Shown here piece after piece: positions 1 through 10,198 of a DNA stretch of 64,000 nt (position 1 is its first letter; each line of letters starts with the position of its first letter). The position numbers and the translations under genes are program-made. Source of the stretch: Undaria pinnatifida. Its lineage: Eukaryota > Sar > Phaeophyceae > Laminariales > Alariaceae. The stretch is taken from assembly GCA_012845835.1 (NCBI GenBank), contig JABAKD010000002.1:22496699-22560698 (forward strand), written 5' to 3'. Under the pieces are notes generated by a model, which was not told where the DNA came from, searched no databases, and saw only the letters and a list, made by a program, of their open reading frames with translations.

Positions 1-236
1 CCAGTAACGTGCCCAAAACAAAACGGTGTGAGTGCTCGGCACGGGCTGCGGGTGGCTTGCCAGCGCGTCAGAATGGAATTTCAGGCAGGTTGGGGCAAAA
101 GCCCGAGCACGTCCCGTGGGCGTGTTTTCCCCATCATACTCCTCACAATCACCGAAAACCCGGGGGTATACCCCCTTTAGACCGTTTCCATTACATTTGC
201 TCTCCTCGGTTCGTTTGAGATTATGAGTGTTTGCGC
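1..236. other. Unassigned left flank
   Basis: No gene or repeat could be recognised here. Short open frames exist but show no family motif. The stretch ends at the TTA target-site copy of the MITE that follows. Confidence 0.5.
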
Positions 237-239
237 TTA

Positions 240-1050
240 GGGCCCGAATTAACGAGGAACTTGCAAAATCGAATTTCGATTTTTTTTATAGAATTTAATT
301 TAATTTGCATCTGATTGGTCAAAAAATGAATCACCAAGCAGGCATTCTCAGAATTATTACGAAAAATCAAATTCAACAAAGAAGTAAAAAAAGACTTTCT
401 CGGTCGAATTTAGTCGAAAATCAAAATTGAATTTAGGGAGTTTGTCCACCTAGCCATGGCTTGTTCTGTGTAACCGAAGCCGGCCACGCGAATTGGTGCC
501 ATGTCGTCGGCTGATTGAGAGGCGAGAAGCCAACATTGCGAGAGGTAGGACCACCGGAGCAGCCGCAGCGCGGCCTCCGAAGGTCCTTAGCACAGCGTAG
601 ACCGCCTGCGACGCTTCGAAAGCAACCGAGACCGCCGCAAACCCAGTTTTTCGTCGCCCTGCACCTCGAAAGTTACACGACCAACTACCACATGATGACT
701 TCGCTCAGAAGTTCGACCGCTATATCCCCGTCGCTGCTGCCCGTGTCGGGCAGCGGGGTGGCGCCAGCCCATCCAAGAGACACCTAGAGCCATATCCTCC
801 AAGCCGCTGCCGGCCAAAATAATCTGCGGCTAGCCGCGGCGCTCCGGGGAGGACGCGAGCCATCGCTCGCCTCGGTCGTTGCCCACGGGTGTTCGGTGAC
901 CCTTTTGCTTTTTTTGAATTTTTTTATTTCCTAGAACGCACTGCGCCGTTCCTTGATAAGAACCAAAGTTGAATTTTTCGTGTATTTTTCATGAAATAAA
1001 AAGAAAAAAATCGAAATTCGATTTTGCAAGTTCCTCGTTAATTCGGGCCC
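240..1050. mobile_element. PIF/Harbinger-like MITE, copy 1 (811 bp)
   Basis: Perfect terminal inverted repeats of about 47 bp begin GGGCCCGAATTAACGAGG at 240 and end as the reverse complement at 1050. They are flanked by the 3-bp direct repeat TTA (237-239 and 1051-1053). A 3-bp target duplication of the TNA type and GG-starting terminal repeats are typical of the PIF/Harbinger superfamily. No transposase is visible; the short internal frames (about 515-817) have no recognisable domain, so the element is non-autonomous. Its internal sequence is shared with the element at 2889-4487. The near-perfect ends suggest fairly recent insertion. Confidence 0.85.
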
Positions 1051-1754
1051 TTACAAAAATTACTCAGAAATTCTATCAAATAACATCACCGAACGAACTT
1101 TGGAGGAAGAATTTTTCCCCCAAGAGGGCATGAAAATTCCGATCTAAGTGAACGATTTAGAGTGAACTTCCACCAATCTCCACCAGCTCATACAATTGGC
1201 CTACAAATACAGAGCGCTCTCCAGGCACAACGGCACAACAATCAGAGGGCACGAGGGCACAACCCACAAGGCAGCACACAGCAGATACTGCTCCCTGTGC
1301 GCTGTGCTTGGCAGCGGTAGACACAGCCCAACCTTGATGCGGAGGCACAAAAGGGTGGCTGGGGAAGCATGGCGCGTACGCGCAACCTCAGGGGTAGGAG
1401 TTAGTGAGCCAGCGCTCCCGCGCTTTCTACGGCGACCTCGTTCTCTGCTGCTGCGTGATGTTGCCGTATTCGGTGCTGATTTTTCAACCACCGCCGCTAT
1501 ACCACAACGCTGTCGCCGAAGCTTCCACAGCCACCGCCATCCACGCCGCACCGCCGCCGCCGCCGCCGCTACTGCTGCTGCTGCTGCTGCTGTGCGGCGG
1601 CGACTGTTGTGCTGCGGCTGCGGTTGTCTCCTGCGTTGTTTCTAAAAATCAAAAACTGGCTGTTCTGTTGTGGTGATGGTCGTGGTGATCGAGCCAGGCC
1701 GAGCTGCTGTGCCCCAATTCATCTTGCGGGGCCATCGCCAACGTCACCTCCGCC

Positions 1755-1873
1755 CCCGCCCCCGCCGCCGCTGCTGCTGCTGCTGGTGGTGCGGCTGCGG
1801 CGCTGCTGCTGCTGTGCTGCTGCCGCTGCTGCTGCCGCTGCTGCTGCCGCTGCTGCTGCCGCTGCTGCTGCTC
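1755..1873. repeat. CTG-rich 12-bp minisatellite (GCTGCTGCTGCC)n
   Basis: A CCG/CTG tract becomes a regular 12-bp unit GCTGCTGCTGCC from about 1815 to 1872. Long leucine, alanine and cysteine frames across it are a by-product of the repeat. Confidence 0.85.
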
Positions 1874-2118
1874 TCACTCTCTCGTACGCGTGTTCCAAAA
1901 GTGTTCTGCGTTCGTTATTGCGGGAGATCGATGCTGCTGTGCATGGATTCTGTACACATCACAGGATGGCACGTTTTGTGCTCTGCGTTTTTTTTTGTGG
2001 AATTTTTATCGCAAACTCAGCCAAATGCATGCCGAAGTGAATCTGGCCTTCGTCAAGCCTGATGGAAGAATTTTTAGCGTTTTTTTTTAACGCAAACACT
2101 CATATTACTATTTTTTTC

Positions 2119-2265
2119 TCTGTTTCACAGTCTGTGACACCACATAATTCGCAGATAATTTGTATCTCTAGGATGAATAATCGGGATGGACACTGGGAGT
2201 TCTGCTGATGACGTTGGGCAAAAGCGCCGATTATTAACAATGATGTGAAGGCAACACACATGTTA
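2119..2265 (+). repeat. Dispersed repeat, copy 1 (partner at 48384-48505)
   Basis: Shares in order TCTGTTTCACAGT, TCTCTAGGATGAA, ACACTGGG.GTTCT.CTGATG, ACGTT.GG and GTGAAG.CAACAC with the sequence at 48384-48505, with small gaps. Both copies have the same orientation and are 46 kb apart. No terminal repeats or coding capacity are visible, so the class is unknown. Confidence 0.7.
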
Positions 2266-2888
2266 CGCAAGGGTACTGCTTGGTAGGCTCGCTACGAGTA
2301 CTTGAGGCTTACTGTTACAGCAGACGCATGTGTTTGACATGCCCGTCGTGCCTGGTGTATATTGTTATAAGGCTTAGTTTGGATAAGTAACCTATTGGCT
2401 AACCTTTTGCAAGTGGTCAAACGGACTAATACCCCTCCAATAACCTTGACAAATGGCGTCGTCGACAGACCATGAGTTTTTGGGGTCGTGGATTCGAATT
2501 TCACCATCCACAGCAATGAACATTTTCAGACTTTCCCCATCTGCCAAGGTCGAACTTGAAAATAGTCTCTTCGGTATCCCCAGGAAATGAAACCGCTAGG
2601 ATATTGACACGTCCGCCCGTATATCCGGCCGACCTGCTATCCCGCCGTTTCAGGGGGGGAAAGTGTTATGATACAAGGCTTAGTTTGGGTGAGCTGTTGG
2701 TTAATCTTTTGCAAGTGGTCAAACGGACTAAAATACCCCACTAATTCCTTAACAATATCGGGTAACATGATGACTTGCATGACTCGCAAATCGTGTTGAT
2801 TGCACGGGCATTTCACTGCTGTCCCGAAAGTGACAACGGGCATGTCCATGTTCACATGCCTTTGTTCTCTGCTTGTGGGCAGCGCTGA

Positions 2889-4487
2889 GGGCCCGAATTA
2901 ACGAGGAACTTGTCAAATCAAATTTCGATTCTTTTTATAAAATTGAATGTGATTTGCATCTGAGGCCATTTCTTATGCAGTCGGATTTGTCAGTCGAAAA
3001 CGGCCTTTTTCGACTGAAGCCCAAATCGGGCTTTCTTACGCAGTCGAAAAAGGGCTTTTTCGACTCGACTTTTTTCGACTGAGAATTCCGACTGGCGGAT
3101 CCAGTCGAAAAACTCGATTTTTTCGACTGAATCCTCCAGTCGAAAAATTCAGCCGAAAAAGTTTTACACGTGTCTTTTGAACCGATCGCATCGCTCATCC
3201 CACCACCAAACACACACCCACACGGCCACACGGCCACACGGCCACACACCCATACCAAGTACCACACTGCAGTATCATACAGGGCGCTGACGCTGGCTTG
3301 GCTATCCCAGCTGTTGCTTCTCGCCGCAAGTCAGCGTGGCGCATTCATTCCTAGTTTTGCTCGCCAGCAGCGTGTATCACACGACGGCAGCAGCGCGCGG
3401 TCTCGACCCCATGCTGCCAACAACGGCTGCGGTTGCTGTAGCTTTGGCGGCTCTCGGCTGAGTGCAACTCCACGAACGTAGCTTTGGCGGCTTTCGGCTA
3501 CGCCCAAAGCCGCCAACTCGCTGGGACGAGGGTTCGCCGAGCCGTTGCTCGCGAAGAAAGCGCGAAGCACAGGCTGCCAACCGATTTCGACTGCTGTACA
3601 GCAGTGCTCCCTCACACCAACCGCCTCTAGGAAGGGCACAAAAACTGCAAAATCGACTCGACTGACGATAAGAAGAAGGACCAGAATAATCCAGTCGAAA
3701 AAAAGTCCAGTCGAAAAGGGCCGTTTTCGACTGGCGGAATCCGACTGCATAAGAAATGGCCTGATTGGTCAAAAAATGAATAACCATTATTACGAAAAAA
3801 TCAAATTCAACAAAGAAGTACGAGAAAAATACTTTCTCGGTCGAATTTAGTCGAAAATCGAAATTGAATTTGGGGAGTTAGTCCACCTAGACATGGCTTG
3901 TTCTGCGTAACCAAAGCCGGCCACGCGAATTGGTGCCATGTCGGCTGATTGAGAGGCGAGAAGCCAACATTGCGAGAGGTAGGACCACCGGAGCAGCCGC
4001 AGCGCGGCCTCCAAAGGTCCTTAGCACAGCGTAGACCGCCTGCGACACTTCGAAAACAATCGAGACCACCGCAAACCCAGTTTTTCGTCGCCCTGCACCT
4101 CGAAAGTTACACGACCAACTACCACATTATGACTTCGCTCCGGAGTTCGACCGCTATATCCCCGTCGCTGCTGCCCGTGTCGGGCGGCGGGGTGGCGCCA
4201 GCCCATCGAAGAGACGCAAAGAGCCACAGCCTCCAAGCCGCCGCCGGCCAAAACAACCTGCCGCTACGTAGCCGCGGCGCTCCGGGGAGAACGCGGGCCA
4301 TCGCTCGCCTCGGTCGTTGCCCACGGGTGTTCGTTGACCCGCTCGCAATTTTTTGTTTTTTTATTTTATTTTCTAGAACGCACTACGCCGTTCCTTGATA
4401 AGAAGCAGAGTTGAATTCTTCGTGTAGTTTTGATAGAATTTGAAGAAAAAAACGAACTACGATTTTCCGTGCTCTGAATCTGGGCCC
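2889..4487. mobile_element. PIF/Harbinger-like MITE, copy 2, interrupted by a nested element
   Basis: The left end GGGCCCGAATTAACGAGG (2889) and right end GGGCCC (4482-4487) are flanked by the 3-bp duplication TGA (2886-2888 and 4488-4490). Interior sequence matches copy 1 (240-1050) along its length: 2889-2963 corresponds to the copy 1 left part and 3762-4430 to the rest. The right terminal repeat is more decayed than the left. A second element (2964-3761) sits inside. Without it this copy would be about 798 bp, close to the 811 bp of copy 1. No transposase gene is present. Confidence 0.85.
2964..3761. mobile_element. Second Harbinger-like MITE nested in copy 2 (798 bp)
   Basis: Ends are inverted repeats starting GGCCATTTCTTATGCAGTCG at 2964 and closing with the reverse complement at 3761. 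They are flanked by TGA at 2961-2963 and 3762-3764. Copy 1 of the host MITE has a single TGA at the matching place (about 311-313), showing that TGA was duplicated on insertion. GGCCATT termini and a 3-bp TNA duplication fit PIF/Harbinger. About 190 bp at the left and 70 bp at the right are packed with the motif CAGTCGAAAA in both orientations. The middle (about 3180-3660) is unrelated sequence without a recognisable gene. Confidence 0.88.
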
Positions 4488-4490
4488 TGA

Positions 4491-6260
4491 TCGACGGCAG
4501 AAGTCAAAATCTAACGATAAAATCATCATGACGCGCATGATAAACCAAAAAACCCCGACCATGATCACTGCCAGGGTTGCTGGTTGGACTTCATTCTCAA
4601 TGTGGAACCATGTCTCACAAATCCTTATTATATAGACTAATACGCTAACGTCGTGGTAGTGACTTATTTTCGGATCTTTGAAAATATCTTGGTTATAACA
4701 ACCCCCACAAAAAGCTGCGACTCCCGAGCTCCACTCGGTCTCCCGCGGCCTCGCGGTGCCGCCACGTCTCATCCGCACAGCAGCACTACGACGTGCCGGC
4801 GAAAGAACGGGCGTCGGTGCCCCACCTCGGCGAGGAGGGAGCGTGAAAATCGCCCTCCCGGGGACGGCTCGCTTGGCCCCCGGCGAGGCGGGGAATAGCA
4901 CCTGGTAAACAATTGCAAATACCGCCCAGCCCGAGAGCATTGTAACCAACGCATCGGCTGCTGCTCGCGTGTCAGGTGTATCGCTCTACGTACGGCTGCA
5001 TTGCTGTACTGCAGTACTGCTGGGTAGGTCCGTGGGTGGATGGTGGGTGGTGGGTGGGTGGTGGGTGGTGGGCGGGTGGTGGATGGCGGCTCGCTCGCTC
5101 GCTCCTCGAGATGGCCGAGTATCGTCAAACAATGAAACTCCCCCCGTTTGTAGCCTGTTTCATACAAGGTCCTCAAGAACCAACCAACTGCTCCCCGCGT
5201 ACCAGGTGTACTGCTGGACGTACTGCTGCACTTTTTGTTTCCTGTTTCATACAAGGTTCTCAAAAACCAACCAACTAACTGCTCCCCGCGTACCAGGTGT
5301 ACTGCAGTACGTACTGCTGCACTGCTGTGCTGCTGTACGTAGTAAAGGTTTGGTCGGTGGGTGGGTGGAGGGTGCACTGCGTCGTCCGTGGTGGGTGGGT
5401 GGTCTGTTATTATTTTGTTCTTTGAGAACTTACATACACACATGTACAGAGCTCTGAGGATAATACTACAGCACCAATTTCGTGACATTTTTTTTTCTTT
5501 TTGTGCAGGTGTACTGCTGCACGCTGCACTGCTGCTGTACTGCTGTATGTGGTAAAGGTTCAGGTTTGGTCGGTGTGGGTGGAGGGTGCACTGCGTCGTC
5601 CGTGGTGGGTGGGTGGGCCGTTCCGTACGTGGGAGTCTTTTTTCGTCCTGTGGGAGATGAACCTTTTTTTTGTTTCTAAAATACCGGCCTCCCATTGGTG
5701 CTTGAGAATACCAAAGTCTCCACTGTTGCACTCCTCTGCCCTTTACCACCGTACGTACTGCTGCACTGCCGTACTGCTGCCCTGTTATTATTTTGTTTTT
5801 TAGTACTTACATGAGAGAGGATCATACAGCACCAATTTGTTTTTTCCGCCATACCGGCCGGCAACTGGCAAACTTCGGGAGTACCACTATATAGTGAAAA
5901 TAAAAGACAGCATTCACAGTTCAGGTACGAACAACGAGGGTCTGTGGGTGAAGGTGGGCACTGGGATACTCTCACCTTCGGACGAGCTTTCCCACAAGTT
6001 TTCTCCGATCGTCCGTCCAGCACGAGGGGGCCATGGTTGTGCTTTATGATGACATTCAGCGGTCGACGGCGACGTCAGACGTGGTCAGACGGACGTGCTC
6101 GAGCAACGAGCGAAGCCCAGTTCGCCGTTTCATCCCGATCCCCGCTTTGGATCAGCTATCCGCTCACATTGGAACTCCCCACATCGTACTTTTTCGTATA
6201 TTAGCTGCACAGCTCGTTAACTCACCCGAGATCAAAGACAGCCAGCAGGAGCAAGGAGGG
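4491..6260. other. Repeat-rich upstream region of FIP1
   Basis: No supported protein gene. A GC-rich island (about 4700-4900) stands out from AT-richer surroundings. Two duplicated blocks follow: 5154-5214 with 5241-5305 (TTTCATACAAGGT...CCCCGCGTACCAGGTGTACTGC type), and 5347-5402 with 5563-5613 (GGTCGG...GTGCACTGCGTCGTCCGTGG type). GTACTGC-rich low complexity fills the rest. An open frame from about 6033 leads into the proposed FIP1 start but matches no family I recognise. Confidence 0.5.
5154..5613. repeat. Interleaved direct repeats
   Basis: Two sequence blocks each occur twice in the same orientation: 5154-5214 with 5241-5305, and 5347-5402 with 5563-5613. Copies differ at a few sites and by small indels. 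The arrangement looks like local tandem duplication of a GTACTGC/GGTGGG-rich segment. Confidence 0.75.
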
Positions 6261-9200
6261 ATGGTGAGAAGCGTGACCACCACAATTCTCTACTATATAT
6301 CCCCCTCTAGCAGCCTTCACAATCTGTGTGCCGCTGGTGTGCGAATCTGGAACAGCCCGATCGGAAGTACTGCTGCATTTTCAACGAATAACCTTGTGTC
6401 TTTGCGCGAGGTTTGTACTTGGACTGCCGCTGTGAGAGCGGTTGCTCGTGATTTCGCTAATGCTGTGTCACATGCCGCTGTACTGCTGCTGTTGCATTGA
6501 ACTGCTGTTGCATTGAGCTCCTTCTGAATACACGCCCTACGTTCTGAAAACATGGATGACAACCTGATCTATAACTGGCCGGCAGGCTCCGAAGAGAAAA
6601 AGCAAGGGCAAGGGCAAAGGAAGGGACAAGTCACCTGGCAACAAAGCCGCAACATCTACCGACAAAGAGTGAGAGCATGCGAATTTCCTTGGTACCTGTG
6701 GTACTGGTTGTCCTTGGATGCGTACGAGACCTACAGCATTAGACTATCTGGTTAGACTCAGCATAATGCAGCAGAGAGCCCGGTCTGCAGAGCCCAGTCC
6801 GGGAGCTACTTGTGGCTCGGGGTGCCATCTCATACCAGTGTGTTGTATGCAGAAATTGCACGCGGTGTTTCATGAATGCCTGCCCGAGTTGTCCCCAAGT
6901 CGTAGTCGAAGCGCGCAGCGTGCAACCAGCAATTCGACGACGCGGTGTACAAAAAATCGAATACCTGGTATTTAATATTAGTAGCAAAAACCGGTCGTTC
7001 CAGTAGAAAATAGCCCACGCGTATTGACACCAGCAGTGGGCGAGCTCTAAACCACTGCCATTGAGCGTTGCACGGTTTTCCAACGGACATCAGCGATGTC
7101 CCCGCGACAGAGTTGTAATCGATGGTGGCCGTCCTGCTTACGAGCATAGGATAAGACCATTTGTATTGGTAAGAGTGTGCTGCTGCACCCTGTCGGCTTA
7201 GGGTCCCCACATGAAAGCAACCCGGCTTCCGTCGCCCCGCTCGCAGCAAACCGGAGCAAGACGGCAGCAATGACACGAGTCCACCATCGCCCTCCGGGCA
7301 GCAGAAGGGGCAGCAGCAGACTCCGGCAGTGAAAGAGGAGGAGGGGGAGACGCCGAAAGCAGAGGAGGAAGATGTAACCAAGTATGAAAACGTCGGGTTT
7401 GCGAATAGTGGAAAAGAGAAGAAGCGAGACATTACTGGCGATATGGCCACAGCGGAAGGGGTGGCGCTCGTCTCAACGGAAGGGGCAGCCGCTGATGCTG
7501 CTGCTTTTGGCGGCAACACTGCCAAGGAAGAGAAGGAGAAGGAGGTGGTTTTGGAACAGCCCAGTGGCGGAGGCCTAAAGGAAGACAAGCGCGTTGGCCA
7601 CAAGCCGTCGCCGCCAGAGGGGGCCGCAGGAGGGAATATCGACGAGAGCGCTGGGGGGAAGGGAACCTCTCCGGGGGCGAATGCCGGCACGAAGATTGAG
7701 GAACTGGCGGACGCAAAGCCCGAAACACTTGAAGCACCCGCAAAACGAAAAACCGCAGCGGTAGCTCAAGAAGGGGAAGAGAAAGGAGTGGTTGAGAGAG
7801 AGCTGCCCATTCCTGCAGGAGGGGGGCGGCCTGAGGGCGATAGTAGCGATGAGGATGACGGCGATGGCTTCAGGATAGTCGTTGGGAGGGAGGTTTCGCC
7901 TCCGGTGGCCCCGGCGGCGCCGACGAAGAGGTTTCTCCGAGGTAAGGGCATAACCCTTTGGTGAATACTCGGCAGCAGTGACGGTAACAATGATCCTGCT
8001 GTACTGTACGCCTTGGTGCAGTAGTTGTGCTTAGGGGTGGACACTTGCTGAAGGGCAATCAAGCGCACGTTTTTGTGCGGTCTAGCAAGCGTGCCACGTT
8101 CCGCTTCTCGTCAATCCTGTCTGCATGCTACGATTACCGCTCTCTTCTTGAAGATTTAGCCGCATATTGCCCCCGCGATTCAATCACAGAATGAGCGCTT
8201 GCCGTGCACATTATTGACAATATAGTGTGTCGGGTACTTGCCGCCTCTTCAGATTAGTTGTTCGCATATGTCCCTCGTTTGCGCGGATGTCGAACATACA
8301 AACAGGTACCAATTCGTTGGTAAACACCAACACCGCTAGTGCCGCCGGGACTGAAGAGTCGCGCAGCACCCCTGCCTCGAAGCCGGTCTCGGCTGCTGCG
8401 GGAATTGCCTCGCTCGTGCCGTCGAAGGGCGCCCCAGTGGCTACCGAGAGGCCATCCCTGAAGCCGGGGCAGTATCCCCCGACCGCTGAACTACAGGTAT
8501 GATGCGGATTAACCTTAACCCCATCGGGAGACGGCGATCGAGTGCCGGGGTTTCTACTGTATGATGCGTATGTGCACACAGCCAAGAAAAGGCGCACGAC
8601 GGAGTATCCGCTCTTGTCGCTTGGGCAGATTCGCGCGGCTCAACCGCGTGCATGATCCGTAGCCAGGTACAGGTGAACGTCACTTCTACAGCACTGTTCC
8701 ATTGACGTGATATTTTTTCGTTCAACCTGACGCTCTGATTTGTCCCTGTCGAGGCGTTGCGAGGTAGTTATTTCGTGTAATCGGTTCGCCCAGAACTGCT
8801 CCGTATCGCGCAGGTGGTGAAACACGTTCATCTCCGCCGGCCCTGCGCCTTTATTTACGCCCCACCGAAATGTTGATCCCTGACCTCGTTTTCGCGTGTG
8901 CATGGCGTGAACCTCTTCGACACATTCTGCGCGCACCAGCAATCAACGGGCAAGACGGCGTTTGATGTTGATATAGATGGGATGGAAGAACAGCCTTGGA
9001 GACACCCTGGTGTCGATATTGCAGACTTTTTTAACTATGGTTTCACGGAGGACTCGTGGAGAGTTTATTGCGAGAAGCAGCTCAGGTGAGCACCGTGGCA
9101 CGCGTCGTCTTTCCCCCCGATAAACCTTCAAAACTGCCCTTGGAGGTTAATTTCCTGATGACAAAACGGCCAATATGTACAAGTGAAACTGCAAGTGCCG

Positions 9201-10198
9201 AACCATGTGTATGCTCCATTTTACGAGCACTTCGTGCGGTCGAGGTTCAGCACATAAGGCTCATTTCGCCGCTTCACCCACCGTCGCCGCAGGAATCGAT
9301 ACGACCGAACACGTGGGCGACCGAAGAACACCCTAATCACCAGTAGCCGTGCAGGTAGAAGCAGCGGCCACATGCGATATGCGGGGGGAGGGGGACGTCG
9401 GGGCGGTGATCGTCCTAGTGGCGCAGAGGTAACTTTCTGTTCATGCGAAACGGGGCGCGTTTGTGAGTCGCCGGGCTGAAATGTGCACTAGACGGTCGGA
9501 CATGGGCCACTACATATTGCTCACCAGTATGTTGCTGTCGAAGGTGATTGGTAGTTCCTTGATCCTCGGGACTCCTTATTGCGGAAGGTGTGCTGTGTGC
9601 TGCCGGAAGACCCGACGACCGCAAGCGGGACGGCGACCACTCCTTTTTTTTTCATTCCAGTAGTCCATCTCCGCTGGCAGCTGGCCTCATTCCTGGTTAT
9701 TTTGGGGTGTTTATAGTCAAGGTTGAAACGCTCTATAACGCAGATGTGGGAAGCTAGTCGTAAATGCTGCGCGCCGCTTGCTCTTTCCCGTCTGGCCCCA
9801 CGTTGTCCTCACCCCATCCTTCCCTGTCAATTCGTGTGCAGCGCGCCGTCCAGCTTCACAACAACGGTCCCCAGGGACAAAATTTCCGACAACAAGGGCC
9901 GGCGGGGAAGCCGTGGGGTGGTGCTGGGCCGGGACCAGACCGCTTTACCCAGGGATTCGGCTCCGGGCCCCCACCCGGCCACGGCAATGCCTCCACGCCT
10001 TGGTTTGATGGTCAGTCTCAGATGCGTTCGAAAGGCAGGCAACACTTCGGTCCAGGGTCAGCAGGAGTCCAGGGCCGGGAAGGCGGCCAGGCGAGGCAAG
10101 GCAACGGCGGCGCCATGGGTGGCTCTGCCGGAGCGCGGAGAAGTCGGTCTCCAGATCCTCGAGATGGGCCTAGCGAAAAGATGGCGAGGTTACGGTAG
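6261..10198 (+). CDS. FIP1: Fip1-like cleavage/polyadenylation factor subunit (7 exons proposed)
   Basis: Fip1 is a CPSF subunit that tethers poly(A) polymerase during nuclear mRNA 3' end formation. Proposed exons: 6261-6263 (tentative, ATG only), 6586-6668, 7247-7941, 8306-8496, 8940-9085, 9359-9428 and 9842-10198. Splice phases agree throughout and give about 514 residues. The diagnostic Fip1 motif is in exon 5 (residues about 325-373): DVDIDGMEEQPWRHPGVDI followed by FFNYGFTEDSWRVYCEKQ. N-terminal to it are a basic KRKSKGKGKGRDK stretch, a long acidic low-complexity exon, and a DEDDGDGFRIVVG segment like the acidic/VxVxIG region of Fip1 proteins. The C-terminus is Gly/Arg-rich (GGGGRRGGDRPSG; RRSRSPDPRDG), suiting an RNA-processing protein. 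Least certain are the single-codon first exon and the acceptors at 6585 and 8305; the 5' end may lie further upstream. Introns show no other gene. Confidence 0.85.

Larger units (their letters stand above)
1054..2885. other. Intergenic DNA between two MITEs
   Basis: No supported gene. It contains a CTG/CCG-rich low-complexity block (about 1550-1880). It also holds a dispersed repeat copy (2119-2265) whose partner lies at 48384-48505, and two diverged direct repeats around 2365-2440 and 2680-2735 sharing a core TTTTGCAAGTGGTCAAACGG. Open frames across the CTG block encode only leucine, alanine or cysteine runs and are not supported as proteins. Confidence 0.6.

Noticed and set aside
1196..2062. 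Leucine/alanine/cysteine-rich open frames over the CTG block
   Set aside because: They follow the triplet repeat in several frames at once, with no conserved motif or start context.
4769..5749. Minus-strand 326-residue open frame
   Set aside because: It runs through duplicated GTGGGTGG/GTACTGC repeats; the protein is itself a repeat of low-complexity blocks without a domain.
7329..7964. Single-exon acidic protein of 211 residues
   Set aside because: It begins at GTG, its frame stays open upstream to an AG acceptor at 7246, and a donor at 7942 leads in phase to the Fip1 domain exons. It is an exon of FIP1.
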